DNA of 34,099 nt, taken from contig JAIFLK010000110.1 of the NCBI GenBank assembly GCA_020049115.1, positions 1 to 34,099 on the forward strand, in the 5' to 3' direction. The notes beneath the pieces are model-generated. The model ran no database searches. It saw only the letters and a program-made list of their open reading frames with translations, and had not been told where the DNA came from. Position numbers and translations under genes: made by a program. Each line of letters starts with the position of its first letter. The first letter of the stretch is position 1. This stretch comes from Chloroflexota bacterium. Its GTDB lineage: Bacteria; Chloroflexota; Anaerolineae; 4572-78; J111. Of the stretch, positions 17,191 through 26,029 are shown in pieces.

Positions 17191-19098
17191 TCAGTTTTTC
17201 TGGTTAGGCGGGTTTTGAAGAAAGGACTTGCTATCATAGTAATGTCTGGCCCAAGAATCGAGCATTAATAATCGCCATAACCAACCACCAAAATTACGTT
17301 TACTGTTGGATTGATGAGCATTTAAGAGACTTTCAACGCCTTTCGTATTCCACAAGCCGCGGTGGTGGGCTTCGTTGGATAAAAGCCGTTCACGGGCGAA
17401 TTTTTGCCCGGCGGGATCTTTAAACCAATCGCCTAAAGGTGCGCCAAAACCACGTTTAGCCGCTTGCTGAATTTGATTAGGCAACAATTTACGAGATAAA
17501 TCCCGCAAAGGAACTTTACCATGTTTGGAGTTAAATAACGTAGTACGGGGCAAACGCGCCGCCCACTCCACTAAACGGTAATCAATTAAAGGCGACCTGA
17601 CTTCAATTGAATGAGCCATGGAGGCGCGGTCTACTTTCACTAAAATATCATCAGGTAAATAGCTGGTGTAATCAAGCCATTGCTGACGCGCCATGAGAGA
17701 TTGGCTAGGATATTGTTGCCATCTATCCCATAAGGGTTTCCCAGTTTGGGGTAATAGGGCCTTAAAATCAGCCGTTAAAATCAAATCAAAGATAGGGTCA
17801 ATCGGGGGTTTATTTTGGGTTTCAGCCAGTCCGCCTGGCGGCAAAGTTGTTCGGGCTAACCAATAACTTACTAGCGATTGGCGTGGTAAAAGGGTCGAGA
17901 CTGCTTGAAGGGCTTGACCAATCGGGGCAGGCACCGCGTCGGCTAAACGCGCGCGCTTGGTTTTAAAATATTTGGTGTAACCACCAAAAGCCTCATCGCC
18001 GCCGTCCCCTGATAAAAATACAGTGGCATATTCTGCCGCTGCTTTACATAAATTAAAGGTAGGGATACTAGAAGAATCCCCAAAGGGTTCATCAAAAAAC
18101 CATGAGAGTTGGTCAACATCTTGGATGCTACTAGGGGGTTGGGGAATAATTTGTTGTTCTAAGCCCACATGCCGCGCTGTAGCGGTGGCTAATGAAACCT
18201 CATTATATTTCGCTTCATTAAAACCAATCGTGAGGGCTAAAGGGCGGACATTGGATTGGGCCGCTAGAGCCGTAATTAAACCACTATCTATGCCCCCCGA
18301 GAGAAAAACCCCCACTGGCACATCACTTCGTAGCCGAATTTGCACGGCGTTAGTCAGCAAATTAAGTAAATCATCTAATTGTTGCGGGGTCAGCACACTG
18401 ATACTTTCGTCATCATTAATGCTGACTTTCCAATAACAAGTCGATTGGGCGCGGTGTGGTTCAGCAAATGAACCACTTAAATAACAGCCTGGGGCTAGTT
18501 TCTGATACCCCTTAAAAATACAGGTTTCATTGGGTAAATAATGGAAAGCAAAATATTCTAAAATAGCGGCCTGGTTTAGTTCAAAGGTCGCGTCAGGCCA
18601 AGCTAACAATATCTTTAACTCGGAAGCAAAACGTAACTGACCAGGCAAGGTTTGGTAATAAAGTGGCTTCACGCCTAAACGGTCACGCGCCATGATGAAT
18701 GTCCCTACGACGGTATCCACAAAACAAAAAGCAAACATGCCATTTAGCTTGGAAATGGCGGCGGGGCCTTCAAGGGCTAATAAGCGGAGCAACACTTCGG
18801 TATCGGACGTGCCGCGAAAGGTTTCCCCTTTTTGCTCTAGTTCACGGCGTAACTCAACATAATTATAAATTTCGCCATTGAAATTTATCCAATACCGTTT
18901 ATCAGGCGAGGACATAGGCTGATGCCCTAATGGACTTAAGTCTAAAATACTTAAACGCCTAAAGCCTAACCCCCACCCAGGGCCACCTTCAAAACCATGG
19001 TCATTAGGGCCGCGATGTTGTAATAATTGGGATAAGTTGGCCTGAAGACGCTCAGACATTTGAATAGGATAGCCCATATAACCAAAAATGCCGCACAT
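17191..19098 (-). CDS. Asparagine synthase-like glutamine amidotransferase (copy 2)
   Basis: This 635-residue class II amidotransferase has Cys2 of MCGIFGYMG as glutaminase nucleophile, then QHRGPNDHGFEGG, NFNGEIYNYVEL and GTSDTEVLLRLL. Its synthetase domain carries VFLSGGIDSGL (PPi loop) and LSGDGGDEAFGGY. It closely resembles the protein at 20270-22174 over its whole length and shares the same upstream AGTTACCTTAACCTTTT (plus-strand reading), which supplies an AAGGTAA ribosome binding site. The pair therefore arose by recent duplication, with a methyltransferase between. In this polymer locus the likely job is amidation of a carboxylated sugar, not asparagine supply; that is inferred from context. 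Confidence 0.93.
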   Translation of the reverse strand: MCGIFGYMGYPIQMSERLQANLSQLLQHRGPNDHGFEGGPGWGLGFRRLSILDLSPLGHQPMSSPDKRYWINFNGEIYNYVELRRELEQKGETFRGTSDTEVLLRLLALEGPAAISKLNGMFAFCFVDTVVGTFIMARDRLGVKPLYYQTLPGQLRFASELKILLAWPDATFELNQAAILEYFAFHYLPNETCIFKGYQKLAPGCYLSGSFAEPHRAQSTCYWKVSINDDESISVLTPQQLDDLLNLLTNAVQIRLRSDVPVGVFLSGGIDSGLITALAAQSNVRPLALTIGFNEAKYNEVSLATATARHVGLEQQIIPQPPSSIQDVDQLSWFFDEPFGDSSSIPTFNLCKAAAEYATVFLSGDGGDEAFGGYTKYFKTKRARLADAVPAPIGQALQAVSTLLPRQSLVSYWLARTTLPPGGLAETQNKPPIDPIFDLILTADFKALLPQTGKPLWDRWQQYPSQSLMARQQWLDYTSYLPDDILVKVDRASMAHSIEVRSPLIDYRLVEWAARLPRTTLFNSKHGKVPLRDLSRKLLPNQIQQAAKRGFGAPLGDWFKDPAGQKFARERLLSNEAHHRGLWNTKGVESLLNAHQSNSKRNFGGWLWRLLMLDSWARHYYDSKSFLQNPPNQKN

Positions 19099-19156
19099 AG
19101 TTACCTTAACCTTTTTTGTTATAATTTCATCATGTTAGGTTTATCAATCAACCATT

Positions 19157-19286
19157 TAGGACTTACGCAAAAGCCAAGTCCCCCCCTTAATTCCCCCGAC
19201 ATCGAGGGAGATTTTGCTCCCTCTCCTTTATCCTCGTATGGGGATACGTAGGAGAGGGCTGGGGTGAGGTGTTGGCGTAACTCCTA
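19157..19286. mobile_element. MITE-like element, TAGGACTTACGCAA ends
   Basis: TAGGACTTACGCAA (19157-19170) and TTGGCGTAACTCCTA (19272-19286) are near-perfect inverted ends around about 130 bp without a gene. It lies between the methyltransferase and the second AsnB-like gene. The element at 32761-32889 is the same sequence type in opposite orientation, sharing a CCCCCGACATCG block, TTGCTCCCTCTC and AGGAGAGGGCTGGGGTGAGG. Confidence 0.75.
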
Positions 19287-19305
19287 TGAATGAACAAAGC
19301 ACTAC

Positions 19306-20196
19306 TTACACTTTTCTGGCACAAAGCATTATAGATAAATATTCCATTTGATTCTTATTATCAGCAAAAGCGTTATTCATGCCCGAATAGGCTTGGTTAT
19401 AATCCTTAGTTGTCTCAACGGCTACAATTGAAACATCTGTCCAGCCATGACGTTCAAGAATTTCTTGATATTGGTAGGGACGAATCCGATTGGGGCTACC
19501 TCGAAACCAAAACATATTATAAAACCAACTGGGGTATCTATAGATATTGTTTGGGTCTTGCCTGCGTATCCAGCGGGAATGGGTTTGTAAATCTACTTGG
19601 GAAATGAGGACTGCACCTGAGCGACATACGGTGCTTAATTGCGAAAAAGTTGTATTGATGTCATCAAAATGCTCAAAAGCGGCCTGGCTAAATACCAAAT
19701 CTATCGTAGCCTTTCCAAAAGCCGCCACAATATTAAAATCATCACGTAACACATAATTAAATTTCGAAAGATTGCCTACTTTAACTTCCTGCAATTGCGT
19801 TCTCAAAAAATCTATCTTCGCCTGACTATTGGTGCTTTTTATCTTTGCCAAAAACTGCTCATAAAAATCATCAGGAGTCGAGGCCATGAGGTCATTCACA
19901 TCGCAAGCATTGTATTGTGAACACCCCTGAGCAAGCAGGTAAAGCCCAACCCCAAGGTCAGAACCAGGTCCAAGTTCAAGCACATCTTTACCCACCAAAA
20001 AATCAGCCTCGTTGGTATATTTCCTAAGATGAAATAACCAATTTTCAACGACATTAATATCGTATCTTATACATTTTTCAATATCAGACATACCAAAAGG
20101 TTTGGGTGAAGAATACCCCCGAAAAATACTCTTCGTTTTAGCCGACGTTAAAAAAGCAATACCTGCGACATGGAAAAAAATATCTTGCAAAACCAT
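19306..20196 (-). CDS. SAM-dependent methyltransferase, class I
   Basis: This 296-residue protein carries VLELGPGSDLGVGLYLLAQG (about residues 70-90), the glycine-rich SAM-binding motif I, and LVFSQAAFEHFDDI further on, the usual motif around strand 4. It probably O- or N-methylates a sugar or the chain of the polymer; a capping function on the nascent polysaccharide is also possible. The acceptor is not predictable. I take the ATG at 20196, 7 nt after a GGAG; the GTG at 20199 gives only 4 nt spacing. It sits between two near-identical amidotransferase genes, so it may have been caught in the duplication or inserted between the copies. Confidence 0.87.
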   Translation of the reverse strand: MVLQDIFFHVAGIAFLTSAKTKSIFRGYSSPKPFGMSDIEKCIRYDINVVENWLFHLRKYTNEADFLVGKDVLELGPGSDLGVGLYLLAQGCSQYNACDVNDLMASTPDDFYEQFLAKIKSTNSQAKIDFLRTQLQEVKVGNLSKFNYVLRDDFNIVAAFGKATIDLVFSQAAFEHFDDINTTFSQLSTVCRSGAVLISQVDLQTHSRWIRRQDPNNIYRYPSWFYNMFWFRGSPNRIRPYQYQEILERHGWTDVSIVAVETTKDYNQAYSGMNNAFADNKNQMEYLSIMLCARKV

Positions 20197-20269
20197 CACT
20201 ATTCTCCTTTATTACCAAATCTGTAACCTACAACGAGGGTGTACCTCACGTCTTAATTTTTATCTTTAG

Positions 20270-22174
20270 CTATTTATGGTTAGGCAGGTTTTGCAGAAAG
20301 GCTTTGCTATCCAGGTAATTTCTGGCCCAAGCATCAAGCATCAATAATTGCCATAACCAACCACCAAAATCTCGGCCATTGTTAGCCCGTTGAGCATTAA
20401 GCACAGTTTCAACCCCTTTAGTGTTCCATAAACCGCGCTGATGGGCTTCATTGGATAAAAGCCGTTCACGAGCAAATTTTTGGCCTTCGGGCTGTCTAAA
20501 CCAATGGTCTAACGGCACGCCAAAACCCCGTTTTGCCCCTTGCTGCACTTGACTGGGGAGTAATTGACGGGATAATGCTCGCAAGGGCAATTTACCTTGC
20601 TCTGTATTAAGTAAGGTGGTGCGCGGTAGATGCGCCGCCCACTCCACTAAACGGTAATCTAGCAACGGAGAACGTACTTCAATGGAATGAGCCATAGACG
20701 CGCGGTCTACTTTAACCAAAACGTCATCAGGTAAATAGGCCGTATAATCAATCCATTGGCGGCGAGCAGTGGCAGAGGCACTAGGATATTGCGCCCATCG
20801 GTCCCACAACGGTTTGCCAGCTTGGGGCAAAAGTGCCTTGTAATCCGCCGTTAATACTAACTCAAAAGTGGGGTCAACGGGGATACGATTTGGGGTGGAG
20901 GCCAGGCCCGTAGAAGGCAAGTTTCGGCGGGCTAACCGATAACGAAATGCGGACTCGGCGGGGAGGAGGGTGGAAATGGCTTGCAGAGCTTGACCAATGG
21001 GCGCGGGGACGGCATCGGATAAACGGGCGCGCCTGGTTTTAATATATTTGTTATATCCGCCAAAGGCTTCATCTCCCCCGTCGCCTGATAAAAATACGGT
21101 GGCGTATTCAGCCGCCACCTTACATAAATTAAAAGTTGGAATGCTTGAGGGGTCACCAAACGGTTCATCAAAAAACCACGCGAGTTGGTCAACATCTTGT
21201 AAGCTACTAGGGGGTTGCGGGATAATTTGTTGTTCCAGCCCAACATATTTCGCGGTGGCTTGCGCTAATGAGATTTCGTTATATTTTGGCTCATCAAAAC
21301 CAATCGTTAAGGCCAAAGGACGCACATTGGCTTGGGCGGCGAGTGCCGTCACTAAACCACTATCAATACCACCTGACAGAAAAATACCCACTGGCACATC
21401 ACTACGAAGGCGAATTTGCACGGCATTGGTCAACAAACTAAGTAAATCATCTAATTGTGTCGGGGTTAATATAGTGACACTTTCATCGTCATTGAGGTTA
21501 ACTTTCCAATAACAGGTAGACTGAGCGCGGTGGGGTTCAGCAAATGAGCCACTTAAATAACAGCCTGGGGCCAGTTTTTGATACCCTTTGAAAATACAGG
21601 TTTCACTTGGTAAATATTCCAACGCGAAATATTCTACCACCGCCGTAGGGTTCAATTCAAAGGTGGCATCAGGCCAAGCCAACAAAATTTTTAATTCTGA
21701 GGCAAAACGTAATTGACCAGGTAAGGTTTGGTAATATAATGGCTTCACCCCTAAACGGTCACGGGCCATGATGAATGTCCCCGCGACGGTATCCACAAAA
21801 CAAAAGGCAAACATACCATTTAATTTAGAGATGGCTGAGGGGCCTTCTAACATTAATAAACGTAGTAATATCTCAGTATCTGACGTACCGCGAAAGCTCT
21901 CCCCTTTTTGCTCCAATTCATGACGCAATTCAACATAATTATATATTTCGCCATTGAAATTTATCCAATATCGTTTATCAGGCGAAGACATGGGCTGATG
22001 ACCTAATGGACTTAAGTCCAGAATACTTAGCCGCCTAAAACCCAACCCCCAACCAGGGCCACCTTCAAAACCCTCATCATTAGGGCCGCGATGTTGTAAT
22101 AAAGCAGATAAATTGGCATGTAAATGCTCTGACATGCGGATGGGATAGCCCATATAACCAAATATTCCACACAT
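20270..22174 (-). CDS. Asparagine synthase-like glutamine amidotransferase (copy 3)
   Basis: This 634-residue protein has the same plan as copy 2: MCGIFGYMG with Cys2, QHRGPNDEGFEGG, GTSDTEILLRLL, IFLSGGIDSGL and LSGDGGDEAFGGY. Runs of identical residues with copy 2 cover most of the first 270 residues; differences concentrate near residues 195-205 and 385-430. All catalytic motifs are intact, so both copies should be active. Differences between them may reflect acceptor choice or simple drift. The start is supported by the AAGGTAA ribosome binding site shared with copy 2. It is separated from the upstream GT4 gene by a perfect palindrome at 22222-22248. Confidence 0.93.
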   Translation of the reverse strand: MCGIFGYMGYPIRMSEHLHANLSALLQHRGPNDEGFEGGPGWGLGFRRLSILDLSPLGHQPMSSPDKRYWINFNGEIYNYVELRHELEQKGESFRGTSDTEILLRLLMLEGPSAISKLNGMFAFCFVDTVAGTFIMARDRLGVKPLYYQTLPGQLRFASELKILLAWPDATFELNPTAVVEYFALEYLPSETCIFKGYQKLAPGCYLSGSFAEPHRAQSTCYWKVNLNDDESVTILTPTQLDDLLSLLTNAVQIRLRSDVPVGIFLSGGIDSGLVTALAAQANVRPLALTIGFDEPKYNEISLAQATAKYVGLEQQIIPQPPSSLQDVDQLAWFFDEPFGDPSSIPTFNLCKVAAEYATVFLSGDGGDEAFGGYNKYIKTRRARLSDAVPAPIGQALQAISTLLPAESAFRYRLARRNLPSTGLASTPNRIPVDPTFELVLTADYKALLPQAGKPLWDRWAQYPSASATARRQWIDYTAYLPDDVLVKVDRASMAHSIEVRSPLLDYRLVEWAAHLPRTTLLNTEQGKLPLRALSRQLLPSQVQQGAKRGFGVPLDHWFRQPEGQKFARERLLSNEAHQRGLWNTKGVETVLNAQRANNGRDFGGWLWQLLMLDAWARNYLDSKAFLQNLPNHK

Positions 22175-22221
22175 AGTTACCTTAACCTTTTGCTATAGCT
22201 TCATTTGCGGACTATTTTAGC

Positions 22222-22248
22222 TCTTATAGGGTTTGAAACCCTATAAGA
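22222..22248. repeat. Near-perfect 27-bp intercistronic palindrome
   Basis: TCTTATAGGGTTT (22222-22234) is the exact reverse complement of AAACCCTATAAGA (22236-22248) with a single central G. It lies between the GT4 gene and the third AsnB-like gene. On the minus strand it is followed by GCTAAAATAG, not a T run. It might be an mRNA processing site, a protein-binding palindrome, or a dispersed repeat related to 13263-13295 and 15641-15675. Confidence 0.75.
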
Positions 22249-22260
22249 ATTTATGCACAT

Positions 22261-23385
22261 CTACTTAAGTCTGATTGAGTCATATAAAGCAATAAATTTC
22301 TTTATCCATTGGGCGGGGTCATGATGTTGGATAATATGGGCTTGAGCCGCCATGCCGCCTATTTTCATTTCGGAGGGATTATCTAAGTAATAATTCATGG
22401 CTCGTCCTAATTCCGTAGGACTTTTAGCAGGAACCACTATTCCTGCCTTACCTTTTACAATGTTAGGGGTATCATCAACATTGGTGGCAACTATTGGCAA
22501 GCCTGCGGACATGGCCTCCAACACTGACACAGGTAGCCCTTCCCATAATGATGAACTGATAAATAAATCACTTGCCCCTAATAATCGCGGAATATCGGTT
22601 CGCCGACCTAATAAAAAAGCATGGTTTTCTAAAGCTAACGCTTTAATCTGGGCTGATAACGGGTCGCGCAAATCTCCCCCGCCCGCTATCACTAAAACGG
22701 CTTGGGGGTGTTTTTGGTGAACAATGGCAAAACCATTCAATAAATCATCAAACCCTTTTTGTTCACTTAACCGCCCCACTGAAATCAATAAAGGACGGTT
22801 GGGGTCGCCCGTTAATTCACGCCTGACTTCTTGCCGTTCGGCGGCCGATAAGGTGGGCATCAAAGCAACCGCGCTAGGAATTGGCTCAATAGTGCGTCCC
22901 TTTAATCGTTCTTGATGGGCGGCGGCAGTCGCTTCCCCCACCGCCATTATTCGTGTTGCTACTTTGCGTAATACCATGGTCTCTAAGGGGCCGCCAATGG
23001 CATAAAAATTACTGCTTTTATCATATATTGCATTTCGCAACGAGGCGATGGTGGGTATACCTGCTAAACGTCCCGCCAACGTGCCAGTGATATTGGCATA
23101 TGTCAGGTGAGAATGAACCACATCAAATTGTTCCTGCCGCATAAACCGTGCCATTTGCAACACTCTCAGCGGGTCTAATGACAATCTTTTTAAGTGAGAT
23201 GGGAAAAAAACGACCTTTGCCCCCAGTGCCTCTAATTCTTCTTGGGTGGTGGTTTTATGGATACTAGAATTTAAACCAATCACGGTGAGTTTAAAATTAT
23301 ATGGACGAATGGCCTGAGCAAATACCACTTGCATTCTTTGCGCGCCACCAAAAGCTAGGTTATCAATCACTTGAACGATATTCAT
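22261..23385 (-). CDS. Glycosyltransferase, family 4 (GT-B)
   Basis: This 374-residue protein opens with VIDNLAFGGAQRMQ, the acceptor-side loop common in GT4 enzymes, then QFDVVHSHLTYANI. The donor domain has LISVGRLSEQKGFDDLL, SSLWEGLPVSVLEAMSAGLP (E-x7-E catalytic region) and a PNIVKGKAGIVVP tail. It is a cytoplasmic retaining transferase for the lipid-linked repeat unit; donor sugar unknown. It follows the acyltransferase gene by about 20 bp in the same direction, consistent with an operon. Confidence 0.93.
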   Translation of the reverse strand: MNIVQVIDNLAFGGAQRMQVVFAQAIRPYNFKLTVIGLNSSIHKTTTQEELEALGAKVVFFPSHLKRLSLDPLRVLQMARFMRQEQFDVVHSHLTYANITGTLAGRLAGIPTIASLRNAIYDKSSNFYAIGGPLETMVLRKVATRIMAVGEATAAAHQERLKGRTIEPIPSAVALMPTLSAAERQEVRRELTGDPNRPLLISVGRLSEQKGFDDLLNGFAIVHQKHPQAVLVIAGGGDLRDPLSAQIKALALENHAFLLGRRTDIPRLLGASDLFISSSLWEGLPVSVLEAMSAGLPIVATNVDDTPNIVKGKAGIVVPAKSPTELGRAMNYYLDNPSEMKIGGMAAQAHIIQHHDPAQWIKKFIALYDSIRLK

Positions 23386-23406
23386 GGGCAGTTTCCAAAG
23401 GTAATT

Positions 23407-24462
23407 TTAACTAATCATTAAGGCCAATTTATCGAAAAAATGGTTAAGGGAATTTTTCATTAGCGGGGAAAATCTTTTCTCAACTAAAACGTTCACCGCA
23501 TATGCTAACCCCATCATAAGAATTATGGTACTCCATAGAAGAATATGATTGTTGATGGTTGGGTAAGCAACATTAAATATCATAAAACCAATAAACTGGT
23601 GCAAAAGATAAAGTGGGTAGGTTAGTGAGCCAACTATTATCCAACGATTACGCCCAATAAAACCAGTTCGCTGTATTGAAACTAAAAATAATACTAAAAA
23701 AAAGCTAGTCACAAGTCCAGCAACAACGTAACTATTCATAGTTGTATTGTAAGTTTTTTCAAGTTCTGGCAGAATTTTAATAGAATTGTATATCGCCAAA
23801 CCCCATGAGGCAATAATTATGCCAATTTTCGTTAGAGAAATACCTTGCGACCAGACTAAAAAATACATTGCTCCCGCAATGAAATAGGGCGAGTAATCTA
23901 TGATAAAAAAACGGCGGAGTCTATTGATGTGCAGAATTTCAAAAATAAAGGAACATATCAACCATAAGATGAGGAAAAAACAGGCTTGGTTAATTTTTCT
24001 TAATGCAAGTATCACAATAACGAAGGCATAAAATCTAATTTCTATAAATAAAGACCAATATGCACCATCAATAGAATCTACCCCAATGAATCCGCTTAAC
24101 ATGGTCATGTTAATGAGGTATTGACTTATAGATGCCGAAAATACCGGCTGGCCTATCAAGATGGTTACTAAAAAAGTGATGGTACAACATGCCCAAAATG
24201 CAGGGTAAAGGCGTACTAATCTGGAAATCACAAAATTTCTGACACTCCCGCCACTAGCCGTCATGAGGATAACAAATCCACTGATCATGAAAAATAAATC
24301 AACCCCTAAATATCCATACTTGGCAATAGGAGCTAAGAGTGGGTAAGGCATGGCGGAGAATCCGTCGGCAGCATACCCTCTAAATGAGTAGTGAAAAAAT
24401 ACAACCAATAATACTGCAAAAAATCTTAAGAGGTCAATTTCATTAACTCTATTCTTAGTCAT
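23407..24462 (-). CDS. Acyltransferase family 3 membrane protein
   Basis: This 351-residue integral membrane protein has about ten helices. EIDLLRFFAVLLVVFFHY carries the conserved His of acyltransferase-3 proteins, and GYLGVDLFFMISGFVI and RLVRLYPAFW are further family signatures. Members move acetyl or other acyl groups onto sugars of surface polymers at the inner membrane. It most likely O-acetylates the polysaccharide made here. There is no fused SGNH domain. The neighbours are the GT4 gene on one side and the polymerase gene on the other. Confidence 0.92.
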   Translation of the reverse strand: MTKNRVNEIDLLRFFAVLLVVFFHYSFRGYAADGFSAMPYPLLAPIAKYGYLGVDLFFMISGFVILMTASGGSVRNFVISRLVRLYPAFWACCTITFLVTILIGQPVFSASISQYLINMTMLSGFIGVDSIDGAYWSLFIEIRFYAFVIVILALRKINQACFFLILWLICSFIFEILHINRLRRFFIIDYSPYFIAGAMYFLVWSQGISLTKIGIIIASWGLAIYNSIKILPELEKTYNTTMNSYVVAGLVTSFFLVLFLVSIQRTGFIGRNRWIIVGSLTYPLYLLHQFIGFMIFNVAYPTINNHILLWSTIILMMGLAYAVNVLVEKRFSPLMKNSLNHFFDKLALMIS

Positions 24463-24502
24463 TTATGATTAGCCCAATACATTATTACAAAAGCTGTGCT
24501 TA

Positions 24503-26014
24503 TTATTTAGTTAAAGCTTTAGCTTTTTGTGCCTCACTCAATTTGAAAACTATTTGTAATTCTCGTCTAGCGACATTTGGAACTGAAAACATAACCCCCC
24601 ATATGAGCCAATACATTCGAGAATAGGAGATATGACAAAATATTCCAGTCAACGAAAAACTGATGCCCGCAACAGCCAAAGCGATGGCCGTACCCGCCGA
24701 GTCAGGCAAACCCGCTTTGAAAAAATCTTGTCGGGCTTGCCATAATGACCATAGCAAGTAAATATTCATGCAACCAAACCAAGTTAAGCCCATTAACCCA
24801 AGTTCTGAGCCAAGTTGTAAGAATAAATTATGAGGCGCACTATTTTCACCTAAATCATCAAAAATACCTATCTGACGGGCATAACTTTGATAATGATAAG
24901 AAAAATGGTAAAAACCCACGCCTAAAAAAGGATGATCTTTGAACATTAACATTCCCGCTTGATTTTCACTCAAACGCCCCTTCAAGGATGCATCTTGGGT
25001 CACGCCTGCATCACTTGAAACAATTTTACCAAATGAACTCATTCTTTCCATATATTTAGTAGGAACGAGGGGAAGACAAAGAATAGATAAAAAAAGTATC
25101 ATCATCATTATTTTCGGGCTAGGGGGACGAAAAACGAACATTAGGAAAATTACTAAGACCATGCCCAAAAACGCGGAACGGGAGTAAGTTAAAATAATCG
25201 CCCCTAAACAGGCAATTAAGGCCCAACTGGCAAAAAAACTGTTGATGGGCTTTCGTTCAGTCCAAAAGGTATTCATGGCTAAAGGCAATAAAGCAATCAG
25301 AAATACAGAGAAATCATTAGGAGCAAAATTAGGGCCAGCTATCCGAAATTCACCCCCACCCTTCCCCATGTTACCCGTAATGGAGCGTTCTTGAGCCACA
25401 CTAAGACCACCATAATTATCTCTGTAATTTTGAGTAACTTCTTGATGAATGGCTAGGGTGCCTAAAATAATACAGACCACCATCAAAGCCCAAATAACCC
25501 GCCGTAAGGTTGCAGCGGTATGGGTAAAAATAGTGACAAAAATCGCAATAGCCATCGCTTTTTGATAGTGGTCTAAATTAGGCATAATGCGGTTAGGGTC
25601 AGCCGCATATAACATAGAACCCATCGTCATTGCGAGATACCAAACCACAAAAAAGGTAATAGGCCCCCAGCCTTTTGGCCTTTCACCATACCACCACCAG
25701 CGAAAAATAATCACGAAGATATAAAAAGCAAGGTATGGTAATAGAATAGAGGGCGTACCATGAAACTTCTGTAATACATCATTAAGATTAAGATACGTCA
25801 TAAAGACCAGAAATAGCAAGGGTTTCTCTGGGTCTAATAGGGCGATATTTACTGCATAAAGGCCAACGATAATGGCAACAATCCCATAAACGGCATACAT
25901 GGGGTTGGACATATTAACAATAGCTAAACCTAGTGTATTTCCTAAGGCAACAGCCAATAAACCCAATAAAATAGTAGCTATATTAACTTTAGATAAGGTC
26001 ATTTTAGATAGCAT
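24503..26014 (-). CDS. Wzy/WaaL-type O-antigen polymerase or ligase
   Basis: This 503-residue protein has about ten or more membrane helices with one large periplasmic loop (roughly residues 325-395). That loop contains SENQAGMLMFKDHPFLGVGF and ends in ENSAPHNLFLQLGSELG, the pattern of the O-antigen ligase/polymerase superfamily (Wzy_C). A basic loop with SITGNMGKGGGEFRIAGPN precedes it. Because flippase and chain-length genes are nearby, polymerisation of flipped repeat units is the likely role; ligation to another acceptor cannot be excluded. It lies 15 bp downstream of the Wzz-like gene, so the two are probably co-expressed. Confidence 0.91.
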   Translation of the reverse strand: MLSKMTLSKVNIATILLGLLAVALGNTLGLAIVNMSNPMYAVYGIVAIIVGLYAVNIALLDPEKPLLFLVFMTYLNLNDVLQKFHGTPSILLPYLAFYIFVIIFRWWWYGERPKGWGPITFFVVWYLAMTMGSMLYAADPNRIMPNLDHYQKAMAIAIFVTIFTHTAATLRRVIWALMVVCIILGTLAIHQEVTQNYRDNYGGLSVAQERSITGNMGKGGGEFRIAGPNFAPNDFSVFLIALLPLAMNTFWTERKPINSFFASWALIACLGAIILTYSRSAFLGMVLVIFLMFVFRPPSPKIMMMILFLSILCLPLVPTKYMERMSSFGKIVSSDAGVTQDASLKGRLSENQAGMLMFKDHPFLGVGFYHFSYHYQSYARQIGIFDDLGENSAPHNLFLQLGSELGLMGLTWFGCMNIYLLWSLWQARQDFFKAGLPDSAGTAIALAVAGISFSLTGIFCHISYSRMYWLIWGVMFSVPNVARRELQIVFKLSEAQKAKALTK

Positions 26015-26029
26015 AATGGCTGAACCTCG

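Noticed and set aside
20997-21512. 171-codon plus-strand frame antisense to the third amidotransferase
   Set aside because: A similar antisense frame exists at the duplicate gene (18023-18436), as expected from shared coding sequence; neither resembles a protein family.
22222-22248. Intrinsic terminator between GT4 and the third amidotransferase
   Set aside because: The palindrome is strong but is not followed by a T run on the transcribed strand.
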